Below are positions 12,901-27,900 of a DNA stretch of 64,000 nt, piece by piece. Origin of the DNA: Membranipora membranacea (Eukaryota > Bryozoa > Gymnolaemata > Cheilostomatida > Membraniporidae); assembly GCA_914767715.1 (NCBI GenBank), contig OU612070.1, positions 24,416,025 through 24,480,024 on the forward strand, in the 5' to 3' direction. The notes below the pieces were generated by a model. The model saw only the letters and a list, made by a program, of their open reading frames with translations. It did not search any database and had not been told where the DNA came from. The number at the start of each line of letters is the position of its first letter. Positions within the stretch are counted from its first letter, which is position 1. The position numbers were made by a program, and so were the translations under genes.

Positions 12901-15900
12901 TAGTCACTAACCCATTCGATCCTCCTACATATTCCAGAGTAGGTTTTAGGACTATATCCCTATTATTTTTCACTTCATACCATGAGTGGTCAATTGTTCA
13001 AACTTACTTATGAAATTGACATTTGCTGTTGGAATAAGCAATATGATGTAACAAAGTAAGATACACCTGTGCATGAACTTTGTAAAATAATCATTGGAAG
13101 AAAAGTTCATTACCTGTGGTTGTTACAAACTAGTAATACTGTTCTTTCTTTTTGTTTTTTAGGAGATATACAGTAATGATACCGTTAGGGAGTATACTGT
13201 AGTAGCCTTAGCTCCTTATAGTACACATAGATTTAAAGTACAAGTGTGTAATGATATAGGATGTGTGGATAGTAATACAGTCAGTGCGACAACCCTACCT
13301 GATGGTGAGTGAAGTTGTTACATACTCTCAACCTCTATGGCTTGAATTAACATAACATGGCCTTGAAAATTACGGTAGTCTTACAATTTTCGAATTGGAA
13401 ATGGCTGTTACATGTTATGGTAGAAAAAATATAATCACATGTTTTGGTCACCATTCCTTGGGTGGCAAAAGATTGCTAGCAAAAGCAAAGTAAACTTTTT
13501 TAGTTAAGGTGTTCTTAAATATTGATCACACTATAATATAAGTATTTTGGTGTCAATTTTTCACATAAATATTACTTCGCTAAGAGTTAGAACTGTGTTG
13601 GAAATCAGCAAGTCTAGGTTTAGAGTAACATATTGTATAGTAGCACGACTCAGGGAGTTTGGGACAGTCATGTCTCGAACTCCCTGCACAGTTGAATATA
13701 CAATCTGAAGTTGCCTTCTAAATCTACTAGTGAGATTAATCAACTTCTCATTAATAATGATTGACGCATTATGGCAGAAGCTGTTTGACATGGTATGAGA
13801 TGCTGATTTCCTTATTTCAGCACCCTCTGAGCCAGGACATCCCACTGTGAAAGCTCTCAACTCATCATCGCTAGCTGTAATGTGGGAGGAGCCTAGTCAG
13901 TTTAATGGTCCGCCTCCAGAATACACCGTGATCCAGAGTGAGGTTGCCTTCAGCTCGCCCCCACCCAGAGTTGTTAAAGGGACCAGGTTCCCAGGCGGCG
14001 GCTACTATTTGTTTCCTCCTGAGACTATCCCTCAGGGAGTTGCCTTCACTGGTAGGTATTTCTGCTCTCACATATATGACATGCTTTTTTTGTACTATTG
14101 GGGTCTGAGATTTTATTCGAATCCTGCCATCAAATTTAAAGCATACGATGTAGTGTTTGGACTTGATGTGCTAACAGCACCAATGTCGGCAATCAATTTT
14201 TCATTTACTGGAGCAATCAAGCGCTCATTTTCTTCATCATACAGCAAAAGAAACAATCCACAGAAACATTTAGGTCATAAACCTCAGTCAGTCACGTGTT
14301 ATAACTTTTGATATTGTTCTTGTGTATTTCAGGTATTGACTTCTGGTTTAGGACGAGACAGCTGAATGGTTTGTTACTATTCTTAGCTTCTGCCGGACGA
14401 CAGGAGGAGTTTATCGCCCTACAGCTCAGGTTCGGCAGACCCTGGTTCTTATTCGACCCTCAGGGTAAGTAACAGTATTCTTCCCTGTCAGAAAAAATAA
14501 ATCTCATCCCTGTGAGAATGACTAAGGTTCTGAACACCACATGTATTAATGGGCTATATTTGAGCCCTCTAAATGCAAATCAAACTTGAAACTGCAATTG
14601 TAAGGTCATCATTCCATCTGTGTACAGTTGATAACATAATGTGTCATATATATGAAATGTTTATGAGATGTATGTGACATTTAAATGACATATATATGAC
14701 ATGTATGTGACATGTATGTGACATGTAAATGACATGTATATGACATGTATATGATATGCATATGCCATGCATATGATATATAAATGGCATGATATATAAT
14801 GTTTGTTGGTTGCTGACAGGATGTTTCACAGCGGTAGATGTAGATCTACCTGAGGTAGTTAATATCACCCTCACTGGTAACGCCACTTTTGATGGTAACG
14901 GTACACTAAGTGATGGTCAGTGGCATCACATAGTGGTCACTAGATCTGGCACTCAGGGAACATTGACTGTCGACGATAATGTGACAGGTAGCAATCAGAA
15001 CAACCACCTGCCGCTGTGCTTATAATATCATTTCCCTTTGTGTGGCTTTATTAGTGCTTTCTAGTGTGGGTTTCCTTTATTCTTTAGCCGATTATTTGGT
15101 GTGCCATTGCAAAGCTCTGAAAAATGTACATCTGATCTAGAAACATGACACAGCATTTATAATTGATTTTAGCCAAGTGACCAGCTCATCAGGGCTGCCT
15201 TGTTTGAATGACCAAATGACCAATAAATGTGATTTCGGTTTCGAAACCAATGAGACATTTCGCAGAGCTTCGCTTTCTTACATCCCTGTCTATGTTTTCT
15301 CTCCTCTGCTGTGTGCTTATTATTTTCTTCTAACCTCCGCTCATATTAGGGTGTGCCGAGACAGTTACCACTACTAACGATGAGGGATTACCCTATAACG
15401 ACGGAAACTGGCACTACATCCGAGCACGACGCTACGGTAGAGTTGGTTTAATAGAGCTAGATCTTAACCCCTTGTATACAGGTAACCCCCACTTTCAATC
15501 CGCTGCAGCTTACGTCTTTTAATCACTATGTAGTTATAACCATAACTATCTATGTTACATATGGTGTGAATTAGGAGTTGCCCTCTCTAAGAGGGGTAAC
15601 TCCATACTGATTCTAATATCCTGATCTCAACAGATTTGTTCATTAATCCTGCCATTGTAATATCCTTCCATTTAGTGTGCTGTGCTTTAGAATGCTCTTT
15701 CCATTATGATTTCCATCACTTTCCAAAGTTTGGCTCTCTTTTGATATGTATCAAAAATCATCTTTGGTTAAGTTTTGTATTAAACTATTCCGATGTGAAA
15801 TAATTATATATGAAAGTTTGTATGAAGGACCAGATTTCAAATTAATCCCGAGTCATTTTTTAACTGAGACATAATTCTGGTGGGGTGGCTCCGCAGCAAA

Positions 15901-18900
15901 TGGAGATGATCTCAGTGTTATCAGGCGCTAAATTTTTGAGAAATCTGTTTTTTAAGTTTCCCATTTTATATACGGAGTTATGATTGTAGGAACTCAAACC
16001 AGTGACTGCGCTACAGGTACGATAATAGGCAGTAATACTGGTGTGTATATAGGAGGTCTACCTAAAGATTTCATTATATCTCGTGAGGAGAGAGATCCCA
16101 GAGCTAAGGTAAGAGAAACATACCACCAACATGATCAATTTTAGGCTATTTCAAAGGGGATTATATGTATTATAATTCCCCTATAGCAGGAATAATAACA
16201 TGGATGTAGATATGCTAGCGCTATAGATTGAAAAACTTAACGGGATTTTCCGTCTGTCTCTATAACACAACGGGAGATTAGAAATATACCGGGCTTTCTG
16301 AGTTAGGTCAGTCTTTATGATAGTCAATAAGTTTTGATGACTTTTATAACCCTCCTCAATCTGTTTTATTTTACAGGTTATAAGACATGGATTTCAGGGC
16401 TGTATAGGTCAGGTGAGAATACTCACCCAGCTGACTCCACATGAGGTATGGACAGATATGGACTGGTCTACTGTAGAAGAAAAGAGGGACAGTTATCCCA
16501 CATGGCACGGCTGTCCAACCAGTCTGGAAGTACCTGCTACCCACTTCCCGGGCCGAGGTTTGTAATGCAATTATTATCTTCTCATGCTCAGGGTTTGATC
16601 TGGGTACAGCAGCCGAACATAAAATGATCATTGGTTTGATGGATTGATCAGTAGTATACTAGTGTCAGGCAGATCTTGTGTCCTGTACTGGGTTATAATA
16701 AACCATGCATGAGTAAGAGATTATTAAATTTAGAGGAATTTGATTCCACCCTGTTTTCTGATCATATACCAGTACAAGTATGATAGCGGAAGAATATCTC
16801 TCCATTAATGTGTAGCTTGTAACTCTGATGCATCACTATTATGAGATACGGGATATATGATACGGGATATATGATACGGGATATATGATGAGGGATATGT
16901 GATTTGTGTAAATGAAGACTGTCCATAGAAATTAAATGTTCTTTACCTATAAGCTTTATCACCATGACTGTTATTTATTGGCCCAGTTCACACATCTCCT
17001 CATTACTAGCAACCAGTACATGTTTACCTTCAGGCTGGCTTGAGTTGACGAGTACCCTGCTGACTGGTAACACTAACAGCTTACAGTTTGACTTATCTCT
17101 GCGTACCGAGTACTCTGATGGGATACTGTTCTTTGCTTACGGAGGGAAGAATGTATATCTGTATGCTGAGATTAGAGCAGGCGCTCTACAGTTTGCTTAT
17201 AGACAGGATGAACTGCACACACTCGTACGGCTGGAAGAGGAACAGCTGGCACTGTGTGATGGGCAATGGAAGTCACTGACCTTTGTCAAGGTTAGTGATT
17301 ATTCTTTAAATACTATTAGATATTTTCCAAATGCATTTTTGTTTCAATATCACTGACTAGTTCGTGTTTGTATATTTATCACTTTTTAACCTTTGATACT
17401 CCATACAATAGCATGCATGTAAAACATGATCTTATTTGCCTTCGGGTGCTGATCAGTTTAGTGTTAATAAAGTTAATGATATATATATATATATATTTGT
17501 ATTTTAATTTGTGATTTACAATTTCTTTTCACCAAACACCCACACTGATCACTGTGATATACTAATGCATATATATTTCTGATCGAGAGAGAATGAATTA
17601 ATTCATTTAGTATGAGTACCATCACAAATAATAAGGGGTGGGCACATGATAGGTTCTGATATTAAATTGACTCTAACGATCTGAGATACACACCATATTA
17701 TAGTGTAGTCTTGATGTCAGTGTCCCAAACACGAGGAACATACCGCAGACACCACTTTATTGTTAGTTTGCCCTTGGAATGTAATCCTCATTTCAGTGTA
17801 ATAACAAACCAAAGTTGTCACGACTTGCTCATTGCTGACTCTGCCTGTTTACAGAGTGCTGACCAGCTGACTATCAGAGCGCAGCGTATCTATCAGGCAC
17901 AGAATGGTACAGCTACATCAGCTAGAGTTAACCTGGCATCTAACTTCTATATGGGAGGCATACCGCCCCACACTGAAGGCAGCAGGGTAGCTGAGGAGAG
18001 TGGGCTATCGTTTCCGAGAGAATTTGGGGGATGTTTAAAAGATTTCAGGATCAATAGGAGGTAATCATTATGTATTATTTTAATAAACTGGAATTTCCTG
18101 TCACTTTTGATTCTTTTTAGTTTATAATCAAAAGCTGGCTGTATTATTTTATCTCAGGTTGGAGTCACCACTCATGAGGCATTTTTAGAGAAGTTTTTTT
18201 TGGAACTAACTCTGCTTAAAAAAATAATTTGTACCATGTTCAAGCTCATGATGAGGTTACTATGGTTGTTCTCACATATTCATCCATTGTAGGAGGGTGG
18301 ATGTGTTGGGCACAATGATTAACTTCACAGCTATAAATCTGGATGGTTGCCCTGCTGTACTGCCAGCCGATGAGGGCAGTGTGAGTACCTGTAGAGTTAG
18401 TAAGGAGTTACCTGTGTACAGAGGACCGTATATCAACATGAGCTACGCTAACGGGCTCCTGCCATTCACTGGTAAGATCTCTCTCTTGCTGCACATCTTT
18501 TTTTGTAACATGAGTTACGAATCTAATGAAGCATGTTTCATGATAAAAACTCAGAGAGGTATTTAAACAAAGCAAAGTACACACCACAAAAATTGTTTCA
18601 TGTATTTGCTAAAAAAAACCTATTCTTCATATTATGCAGTAGGGTATACTTTTACAAACTTGATTCTGTGAAATTGGGATCTGCAATGCCTTTTGAAACG
18701 ACTCATTGCTTTCACTTTAGTAAAAATCCTAGCTTATCAGGTCTTTCAAGTAGGTAAATTTGTTGCCATGTAGTATTTAGTTCCTTCAATGTGTGAGTGA
18801 CTTGGGAACAAGACCTGTACCGGTGATTATTACATTAATGATCCACTGAGTTACAAGTCTGATCAAGGAGCAGCTCTTTGATCAGATCAGCTTTCTCGTC

Positions 18901-21900
18901 CGATGACCATTTCAGTTACAATCATATCGCCATATTGATTAGGAAAATCTGTGACTTTATAGTCAAAACCCATTGATTCTCATTTAAGTGTTTGACGTTA
19001 CGTGATTGTAGATTACATGTACAAAGTAGAGGCTAGTAATGAAGCAGGTGATTCAGAGTCACAGTGGGTTATCGGTACTACTAGGGAGGCTCCACCTTAT
19101 GGTGTACTAGCTCCTTACTCAGCTTCTCCTACATCAGGATATTCTATAGGTGAGTGGAAGGTTGTAATTAAGAAAACAAACATGAAGACCTTCATAGAAA
19201 ATATCATCTAGCTGTATGAATCACAAAAGATGATGTATATTTGCATACCATAATTCACCAGTGGTGAGTTGAATATTTGTAGTGTAATGTGATCATTCGT
19301 TTTTGTTTATTGTGCTGGTTTATTATGCTAATTATGGCAGAAAGGCCACAAAATAATCATATAAAACAAATTGGTGACTAAGTGGACACACTGTTTCTGT
19401 GGCCACTACAGGTCATATTTATTGAATTTAACTATGTAAAGGGTTGAAATCGGTAACTATAATAAATTTATATCACAAAGCAAAAACCAAAATATGTCAA
19501 GCCGTTAATATCTCCGGAAAAAACATCTACAATTCCAAACTGCGAACACTTAGCTAAAGACTTTATTTAAACTTCTGTATATGTTTCTCCTTCACATAGA
19601 TCTGGAGTGGTTCCATCCGAGTGGTAACACAGGACTTATACAGAACTACACACTGCGAGCCTATGACTTACAGAGGGATAACGTTACTGCCTCTGTGACC
19701 TACTACGACTCTGTCATACTCTCCGGTAAGTGCCTAGTATCACTATGTCAGTGTCAGTTAGCAGGTTACTACAGCAGTGTATGGTGGTGGCCAGCATTAG
19801 ACTAGTAGATCTGTTCTAATGAAGAATGACCTCTCACTGCCGCCTTAACCTCATCATCTCACTTTTGTAGTGTTCAGCCATTATATGATCTTTCAAATGA
19901 GTGTGAGTTTCGACTAAGCCTCGATAGACTTGATAGATCATGTGTTTTATATTGATAGAAGGAGATCTTTGATATAGGGTTTTGTAGATGCTTAGTGATT
20001 TTTTGTATGCTGTATCAGCCCGGCTATGTTCTTGGTTGATCATATATGACAGTCCTAAAAAAGAGTATAGACATGCTCTGTAATCATTTTCTTGCGTACC
20101 GTCTATATCGAAATGCATCAATAGAGCCTGCTTGAAACATTCAAGACTATCATCGACTAAACCTGACCATTGGTGAACTTCTCCCATACGCATAAGCAGA
20201 GTCGTTTTGCCTAGAGAAACACTCTCTGGGCCTTCCATTTCATCTCGAGCTTGCTTGTCCTCTCGTAAATATACCAGTGATTGGGGGAAATCTCTCTGCA
20301 GAAAACACAACATAAATTTTATTCTGGGTTCACAGTGTTGGACTTGTTCAGATAGCAGTGATAGGTCAAAGGTTGAGTTCATACCGAAGCAGGCAAGGCC
20401 ATAAATCTTCATAATGAGGAACTCTGGACATTTTAACATGCTAGAAGTCATCAGCCTGTCTATCTTCTTTTCATATATCTTAATTTCTGATTTCATATTC
20501 AGATATCTTGCAGCACACCAGATTGAAATCATAGCTTGTTCATGTATCTGGTTCTGTTCGCAGTATCTCTGTTCTAAAGATTTGAATAACTTGTAACACT
20601 TCTCATACTGTTCACTTGCCAATAACAGTAATCCTATTATGATTGTACAATTTTTTGGCAGTATAAGATACAATTTTTCAGGAATGAGTTTCAAGTGTTC
20701 ATAACTCTGGATGTTCTGTGCAGCTGCCTTTGATTTGATGGCGGACAATATTCTAAGCTCAGGTTTGTGCCGCAGCCAGAATTCTTTATCATCTTCTCCT
20801 AAGGACAGTTGTACTGGATCCCTGACTATACAGTATAGTAGGAATAGTGTTTCGGGTAGGTGCCACTGTCTAAACTGAGTGGATGACTGGAAAGATTTGC
20901 TGACTTTAAGAAGCGAAATTCGCTCACACTGCCTGTCATGGTACAAGTATGAGGCCATTCTTATGAGACAAGACACTGACAGCAGGTTGAGCAAGCTTTT
21001 GTGAAATCCATTATTACCACCTGTTGATTGAGCTAACAAAATCTCAGCAGTTTCCCAAGTCGATGATGACTCCAGTGAGTGAATAATCTTGCTGTTCAAT
21101 AGAAGTAGAGAGGGGAGACGATACATTTCCGATTTCACAAGCGTGCATGATCCTCTAAAGATTGCATCTAGGGGACTAATATCATATCGTAAAATGTCTT
21201 TCTCTAATGTTGCTTTTGAAGTCGCACGTCGTTTCTCGTTTGGTTTTGCTGCATCAATTCCTGTCCTCAGTTTCTTGAACAGCTCTTCTCCATCACCAGA
21301 GTGTGTGATTAGTCTCAGATATGCCATCATATCTGATCCATCCCCAACAACTGCATCATTGCCTCCCCCCTCCGGCATAGGGTTGTCAAATAGATTGACA
21401 TATCTCTTTAATATGTGAGAGACTGTGCAGATATATTTGTTTTTCTTGTTCTCCTTTCCATTTCCTGTAGGGATGTTGCCGGCGTTGGATCGCAGACCAT
21501 CGATTTTAAAACCATTTTTACACTCATCCTGAAACCACCCTTCTAGTTCCTCGATATCCATATACTTCAGATTGGTCTCTCCGAGATTTCCAATCAAAAA
21601 GTAAACATTAAGCGCTAGCTGCTCAAAGTATGCTACAGTGTCTGGACAGTCGTCTTGGATAAGGAACAGAAACTCAAGGTCAGAATAAGGTGTCGCTTCT
21701 AGTCTGGCCATCGAACCGAGGGCTACAGCAGCATAACTACAAGGAGGGCTAACTTCCATAAGTTCAATACTATCCCTGATGATCATTCCTGCGAGTCCAA
21801 TCATATCCTTGGTGCATTCTGTAGACATTGTCTCCATTTTATTGGATATTTCCTTTTCTAAATGATGGTTGTTCTCTGAATCAAGCTTTCCCGGCTCATC

Positions 21901-24900
21901 GTCGTACAACTCTATCAACTCAAGCAGTACCTTCACCTGACTTTTGTATTTACTCCTCAGACTAGTCAGATACTCACAGTGAATGTTCTGAAGTTCTTCC
22001 AGTTGACTGAATGATGTGCCTGTCCTTCCAGCTGCTGTATTGTACTCGTTCTGGATTTGGAAAGCTCTGCCTCTGAATTCCTCACTCATCCTACTGTTCC
22101 GAGCGCCACAGGAGTTAAAGAGGGAATGAGCCTGTAAAATACATTTATAAATGTGTGATTACTTGACTCACTCCCCTTATAGTTTTTCTATATGATGCAT
22201 CATTGGCAACAGAGGGTTTGTTCACCAGGTGATTGTAACGTTCTGCTTGTGAAATGATTGATCAGTGATGCTGTTTGACCTGCTAACAAACTCACAAACT
22301 CTCCAAAGCATTATCAAAGACCATCTTTTGTAAATATGGCATATGATAGTGCATATCAATGCTTCATTTTAGAACTGATGGTATTTTTCATTTTTCTTCC
22401 ATCATTTATGATGTGTGTGTATTGTCATTACAATGCATGTTTGAACGGTTTTCAATAAAGTTCATATCATCATCATCGTCAACTAACATCTTTAACACAA
22501 TCACAAACTTAGCAAAAACTGACATGAATGAGTCTGTATGCTACCAACCTTAAGAAGACTTGTCCAATTCTCAATGGGATCCTCCCTTCCAATGACTTCA
22601 TAGTGCTCCGCCAGCTTTGTTAGATAGGGTACTTGAGCGGACAGGCTGAACTTGCCTTCTTTGGCATATACCTCTTTAAACTCAGTCACATCCATCTCGC
22701 TATTGGTTTCTCACTGAGTAATGTTGCAGTGATGATGACTTGAATGATAAAAATTCCTAACTCATCCCACACAATTTGTGGCTGTGCTTTCTCATCTATT
22801 CATTTTATTGATTATCAATAGTAGATAATTCCACTGAAACTTGTACAGCATCTTCTATTGTTATATTAGTGCTGAGCTATATAATTATGCATCATCAGCA
22901 AACAATGTACATGCCTGTTATTATTATTATTATATTATTATATATGCACTTTATTTCACTGATCAATGTTCTGTCAAAACAAATGAGATCATGTGTAGAC
23001 ATCAAGATGAAGTTAATTACAAAGAAGAATGAATCTATAAAATAATCTAAAAAATTGCTCTCTGGTCAGGAAATTACACGGAAAATAATTCAAAAATATC
23101 TAAAGAACATATTCTTCCCCAAGTGTGCAGTTCTACTTTTTGGTGGAATAGTTCTGCGACTGTGAGTTATTAGCTCTCAGCCTAGACCAAGTTTGGTCCA
23201 TTTGCCTGCATTCAGAGTTGCTCCCGATCAATTGGTCACGCCGCAGTCAAAGGCCTTTTGCCTTTGCCTGTGGCGTAACCAGTGGAAGTGAGCAACTGGA
23301 ATCCAAGCGATTGGATTAAACTTTATCTACTCTCGGCCCATTAAAACCATGCTACCATTTTAATGTAAATTAACATATACCACAACCATAAAATGTCACC
23401 AAGATGTGTTAGATGCTACCCACCCAAGCCTGTCATGGTCAAGCTTGTCATGGTTGTCAAGACATCGTCACACAACTTTATCTTAATGCGGAGCCTTATG
23501 TTTTGTTACAGGTGTCCTTAATCTCACGATCCCGTACACTAACTACTCGATACACCTAGAGGCCTGTACTCATGTAGGATGTACAGAGAGTGCGGATGGT
23601 ATATATGTACAGGTGAGTAAGCTAAGAGCTTACATTAATCTTATATCACTCTTGCCTTAAATTAGGTGCTAAAACTCTGTCCAAGACCCTGGTAGAGGCA
23701 TTATCAGCGACATCCAGACCAGATGTGGGTTGATTGATGTGGCTGATAGTAGAATGCCACTACCAGCAACCCAAGTTTGAGCAATAAAACTCTACTCAAC
23801 TACTCTACTCTACTGTGTGTACCTACTCACTATTGAAAGAAATAAAATTAGTTATGTAGCATATCGACTAACCACCTGATATATTGCTATTCTGGCTGGG
23901 CCGATGCATGCAGCTGTTCTAATGGTCTACTATGATATAGCTCTGATATTATGGTTCATACAATTCAGTACCTGACTGATTCATCATAACTGATAACCCT
24001 CTAATGGCGATCATTCAATCCACATTTTGCAGACCTTGGAAGAGAAACCAGATGATGTTCAGGCTCCTTATGTACATACTAGTGGCCCTAGCTGGATTGA
24101 TGTTGGTTGGGAGGCTCCACTGTACCCGAATGGTGAAATCACCGGATATGTTCTCTATCATGAACAAACAGAGCTGTACAGTGGAGGACTGAACACCTTC
24201 AACTTCACTCAACTACAGGTTTGTGGACTGAAAAAGATCTTTTCAGCAGATCATATGTTATTCAGATTGGATTGCAACTCGCAGCCTTTGCCCTATGTCA
24301 CCACATTGATAAGATCGGTTGAATGGTTTTTTTGTATTGTAGTGTTCAGCCCTTACCTCATGGTTTGGTTTCCACTATTTGGTTTTCAATCTGCTTATGA
24401 CCTTATGCTGTAGGTTTTTACCTCCTATCTGATGAGAATACAAGCTTGTACTGTGATTGGCTGTACTGATAGTGATCTGGTATCTCTCAGTACTGCACAG
24501 CTTCCTCCTGCAGCGGTAGAACCTCCAGAGCTCTTCGTTTATGGTAAGCTTGTTTGTGATTATGTATCTGTACACAGGAGGGTCATCACCACAATACAAG
24601 GGGAGGTTGTACACTCTGCATGATATGAGAAAGAGATTGCCGACCTGTTCACAATTTTCTTTGTTACAATTTTGTTCTTTTGTTGATTTGCTTTTTTGAA
24701 AGTTAAATAGATATCCATATTCCATCATGTAGGTCACAATATGTTACAGAAGACCTCAGTCTTTTGATATGGTCTCATCATTTAGTTACAGAAGATATCA
24801 CAATGTTTTTGCAAACCCACATCAACTTATGTATCTTAGTCTTAGGGTTAGAAGTAGGAGTATATCCAGTATCTGGTTAACTTAGGAAATTGCGTAAATA

Positions 24901-27900
24901 TTTTTTAACCAAACTGAACTTGCTGCAAATACCTTCACAGTCTATCACTCTCTGTGAGGTATGACTGTGTGAAGCAGGTTTCTCCTCTATCTTCTTATGC
25001 CCATTAATTGAAGGTACATGTCTTCTTGGTCCTCCTGTATGGTATATATAAAAACGCGTAATAAAGATAATTATATTCTCTCTGTTTTAGGTACAAGGCG
25101 TATAGACGCTCGATGGACTGCTCCAGCTAGACTGAATGGAGTACTGGAGAGATACTTACTCTATGCCTCGACCAGCCCAGCTGACTTACCAGGAGATGTT
25201 GTGTATAATAGTACAGATATAGGATTCTTAACTTATAGGAACGACACACTGAACGCAGGGACAACTTACTATGTTACACTAGGGGTAAGTCTTATCTCTA
25301 ATCATGATGTAATATGATCAGTTCAGTATGTCATCATCAATACAAAATATTCTCTCAGAAGTCTGCAAGTCTGACCTTGATGATGCCTGTTGGCTAGAAT
25401 GTGTCATCCAGGATATAGGGGTTGGCGGTGGTCCAGTTGAACGCAAGTCCCTCAGTGCGATAGCATTGAAGGTTGTGGGTTCGAATCCAACTTCAGTTTA
25501 TTGACTATCTGGGTTCGGTGGGCCTCCAGGTGTGTTTTGACCTGCCTACAAACACAGATCAACGCGGCACAGCAATTGCTGCCTTGGCCATTCTGTGGGA
25601 TGTGGCGTGTGATAAGACTTGATGTTAATCAACCATTTCAACCAACTATATCAAGCCTACACAGTGACCAAATCAATGAATAACCTGGCAGCTAGATCTG
25701 CAGTAGTGATGCAATATTTTTACACTGAATAAATACATAGCACTTCCGAAAATTATAAAAAGTCTTCTATAAAAATTGTCTTCCCTTCTCATCTCTGAGG
25801 TATCAAAGCCTAGTGCTGTACTAGTCCAATAAGCTACCACTAATTTGCTTTGGTCTTTCTGCAGTTTTTTATTGGAGTCTTCCACATTCAAACAATTTAT
25901 AGTTATTCATTTGCTCCTGAGGTACTAAGTAAGCCCACTATTTGACAGGTGTGTACAGGTGGTGGATGTACTCTTAGCACAGCAGCTAACGCCACTACAG
26001 TAGAGAGCTCACCGGACTTAGTACAGGATCCTGTTATCACAGCTCTATCTCCATATATACTACTAGTCACATGGGAACCTCCTGTACTACCTAATGGTAA
26101 GTATACACTATTAGTCACATGGGACCCCCCTTTACTACCTAATGGTAAGTGATAAGTATACACTACTAGTCATATGGGAGCCACCTGTACTACCAAATGG
26201 TAAGATCATAGAAGATGATGATGCAAGATGATCAATCACAGCGTAGTATTTATATTGCTACTCTCACTGCTTTTAATCAACCTTATCTGTAGATCATAAT
26301 ATTTTTCACTGTTTATGATCAGGTGTCTCAAATAAAGACCTATAGTAATTATTATCTGATTATCATCTAATTATCAACAAGTGGCCTCTGGCCTGACAAC
26401 AGCCTAGAGTCCTAGACTCACATTTTCATGATACATTCTATCTATGATCAAGTTTAAGAGGCTTTCCATCCTTGATAGCCAGATAGGTAACTATACAATT
26501 ACCATAAAAACACAAATTTACATTACAGGTTTGATAACTAAATACAGTTTATCGCATAATTCTGTACCTGCTGTCTATGAGACTGAGGATATTCTTGCTT
26601 ATAACATCACTGGATTACTTCCCTTCTCTCTCCACACGTTCCAGCTTCAGGTAACTTGGATTGATCACTTCAAACATACAAAAGGCAACATATACTGATT
26701 TGAGTCTAATTCTTAACTTTCCTGTTTGCTTGTGACAAGATTTCCCAATACTTGACCCAATGAAGATTCAAAATTGAGCTAAGTTGCTGAATTCCAGGTG
26801 TCCTTTAACCTCTAACAAAACTGGGCATAGATACAACAGTAGCTAAAACCATCACACAGAATAGAGAACAGAGGAGATCACCAATACGCAGCAAAGTCCC
26901 TGACTGAAAGACGGAAGTTTACACCTAGGGAGGCGTTCAATGATGATGATGATTTTACCTTGTAGGGAGTGTAACTGTTAGGCATCAGTTCTGGCTTTCA
27001 GGCATTCTCTAAACATAAAGAATTGATTCATTAGCTCAGAGAGAAGTTAAACCAGCCTCAATGTTGCAGCTGAGCTAAAACAGGAACTCATCTAGTCTCT
27101 CCATGAATCCTACATCATAATAAAGCAACACATTGTGAATTGTTTACTTCTAGGTTTGCACAGCTCAAGGCTGTACATTCAGCAATGAAGTGTCGGGGCG
27201 TACACTGGAGGCCCCACCTGAAGGTTCTATTACTCTTCAAGTAAGAACTCCAATCTCTGAACCGAGGGAGATAACAGCTAAATGGACCAGAGTGCAGACA
27301 CCCAACGGAGTAGTCAACTACACTGTGTACTTTGATGGGCTCTACTATCTGGATGCAGGTCTGTTTTTGGGCACCAGTTTTGCGCCGAAATGTCTTGTCT
27401 TGTCTTGTCTCTGCTCAGGTCTCACCTCATGAGACTGTGATTGATAAGCTGATGAACCCTGGTTGTGGTGCAAGCTAGGATGACCACATTCACTATGTTT
27501 ACCATTGTTACAATACAATAGGATTAGGAAATTCCCAATATGTATTCTGTTCATGATTTCCATAAGTTTCATAGGAGTGAATTGGTGTGCAGTTGTTTAA
27601 AGCCTTTATCACCAATCGCAGGCAAATAACAATCTTGTTGTCATGTTTACAGATAACTGGGACTATAGTATAGTTAGACAGAGAAGACCACTCCTAACTT
27701 CACCTCGAGCTGATGAGTGGATACCTATAGATGGATTATTACCATTCTCAAGATACGCAGTACAAGTTAACGCTACCAACTCTGCAGGATTTACCATCAG
27801 TAATCTGGTAAGTACCAGTCTTTACTTTCAGAAAATCATGATCTTGATGTGCAGACCTTGCTGTGACAGAATTTATAAGCACCTCACAATGTTTTGTACA

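Larger units (their letters stand above)
19726..23511. other. Usherin intron 33, host of a nested antisense gene
   Basis: Phase 1 intron of 3,786 bp between exons 33 and 34, much longer than its neighbours. It contains a two-exon minus-strand gene (22695-19834), an ATT-rich microsatellite near 22917-22948, and a MITE-like palindromic repeat near 23185-23330. Between 22700 and 23180 I see no TATA box or coding exon on the minus strand, so the promoter of the nested gene is undefined. Confidence 0.85.

Noticed and set aside
20207-21418. Plus-strand open frames of 60-109 codons under the nested gene
   Set aside because: They are shadows of the 765-codon minus-strand exon and show no conserved motifs.
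22917-22948. ATT repeat as a possible CRISPR-like array
   Set aside because: It is a simple trinucleotide microsatellite with no spacers; this is a eukaryotic genome.
25412-25500. tRNA gene
   Set aside because: Boxes A and B are present but there is no acceptor stem or anticodon arm that pairs; the body matches another SINE copy.
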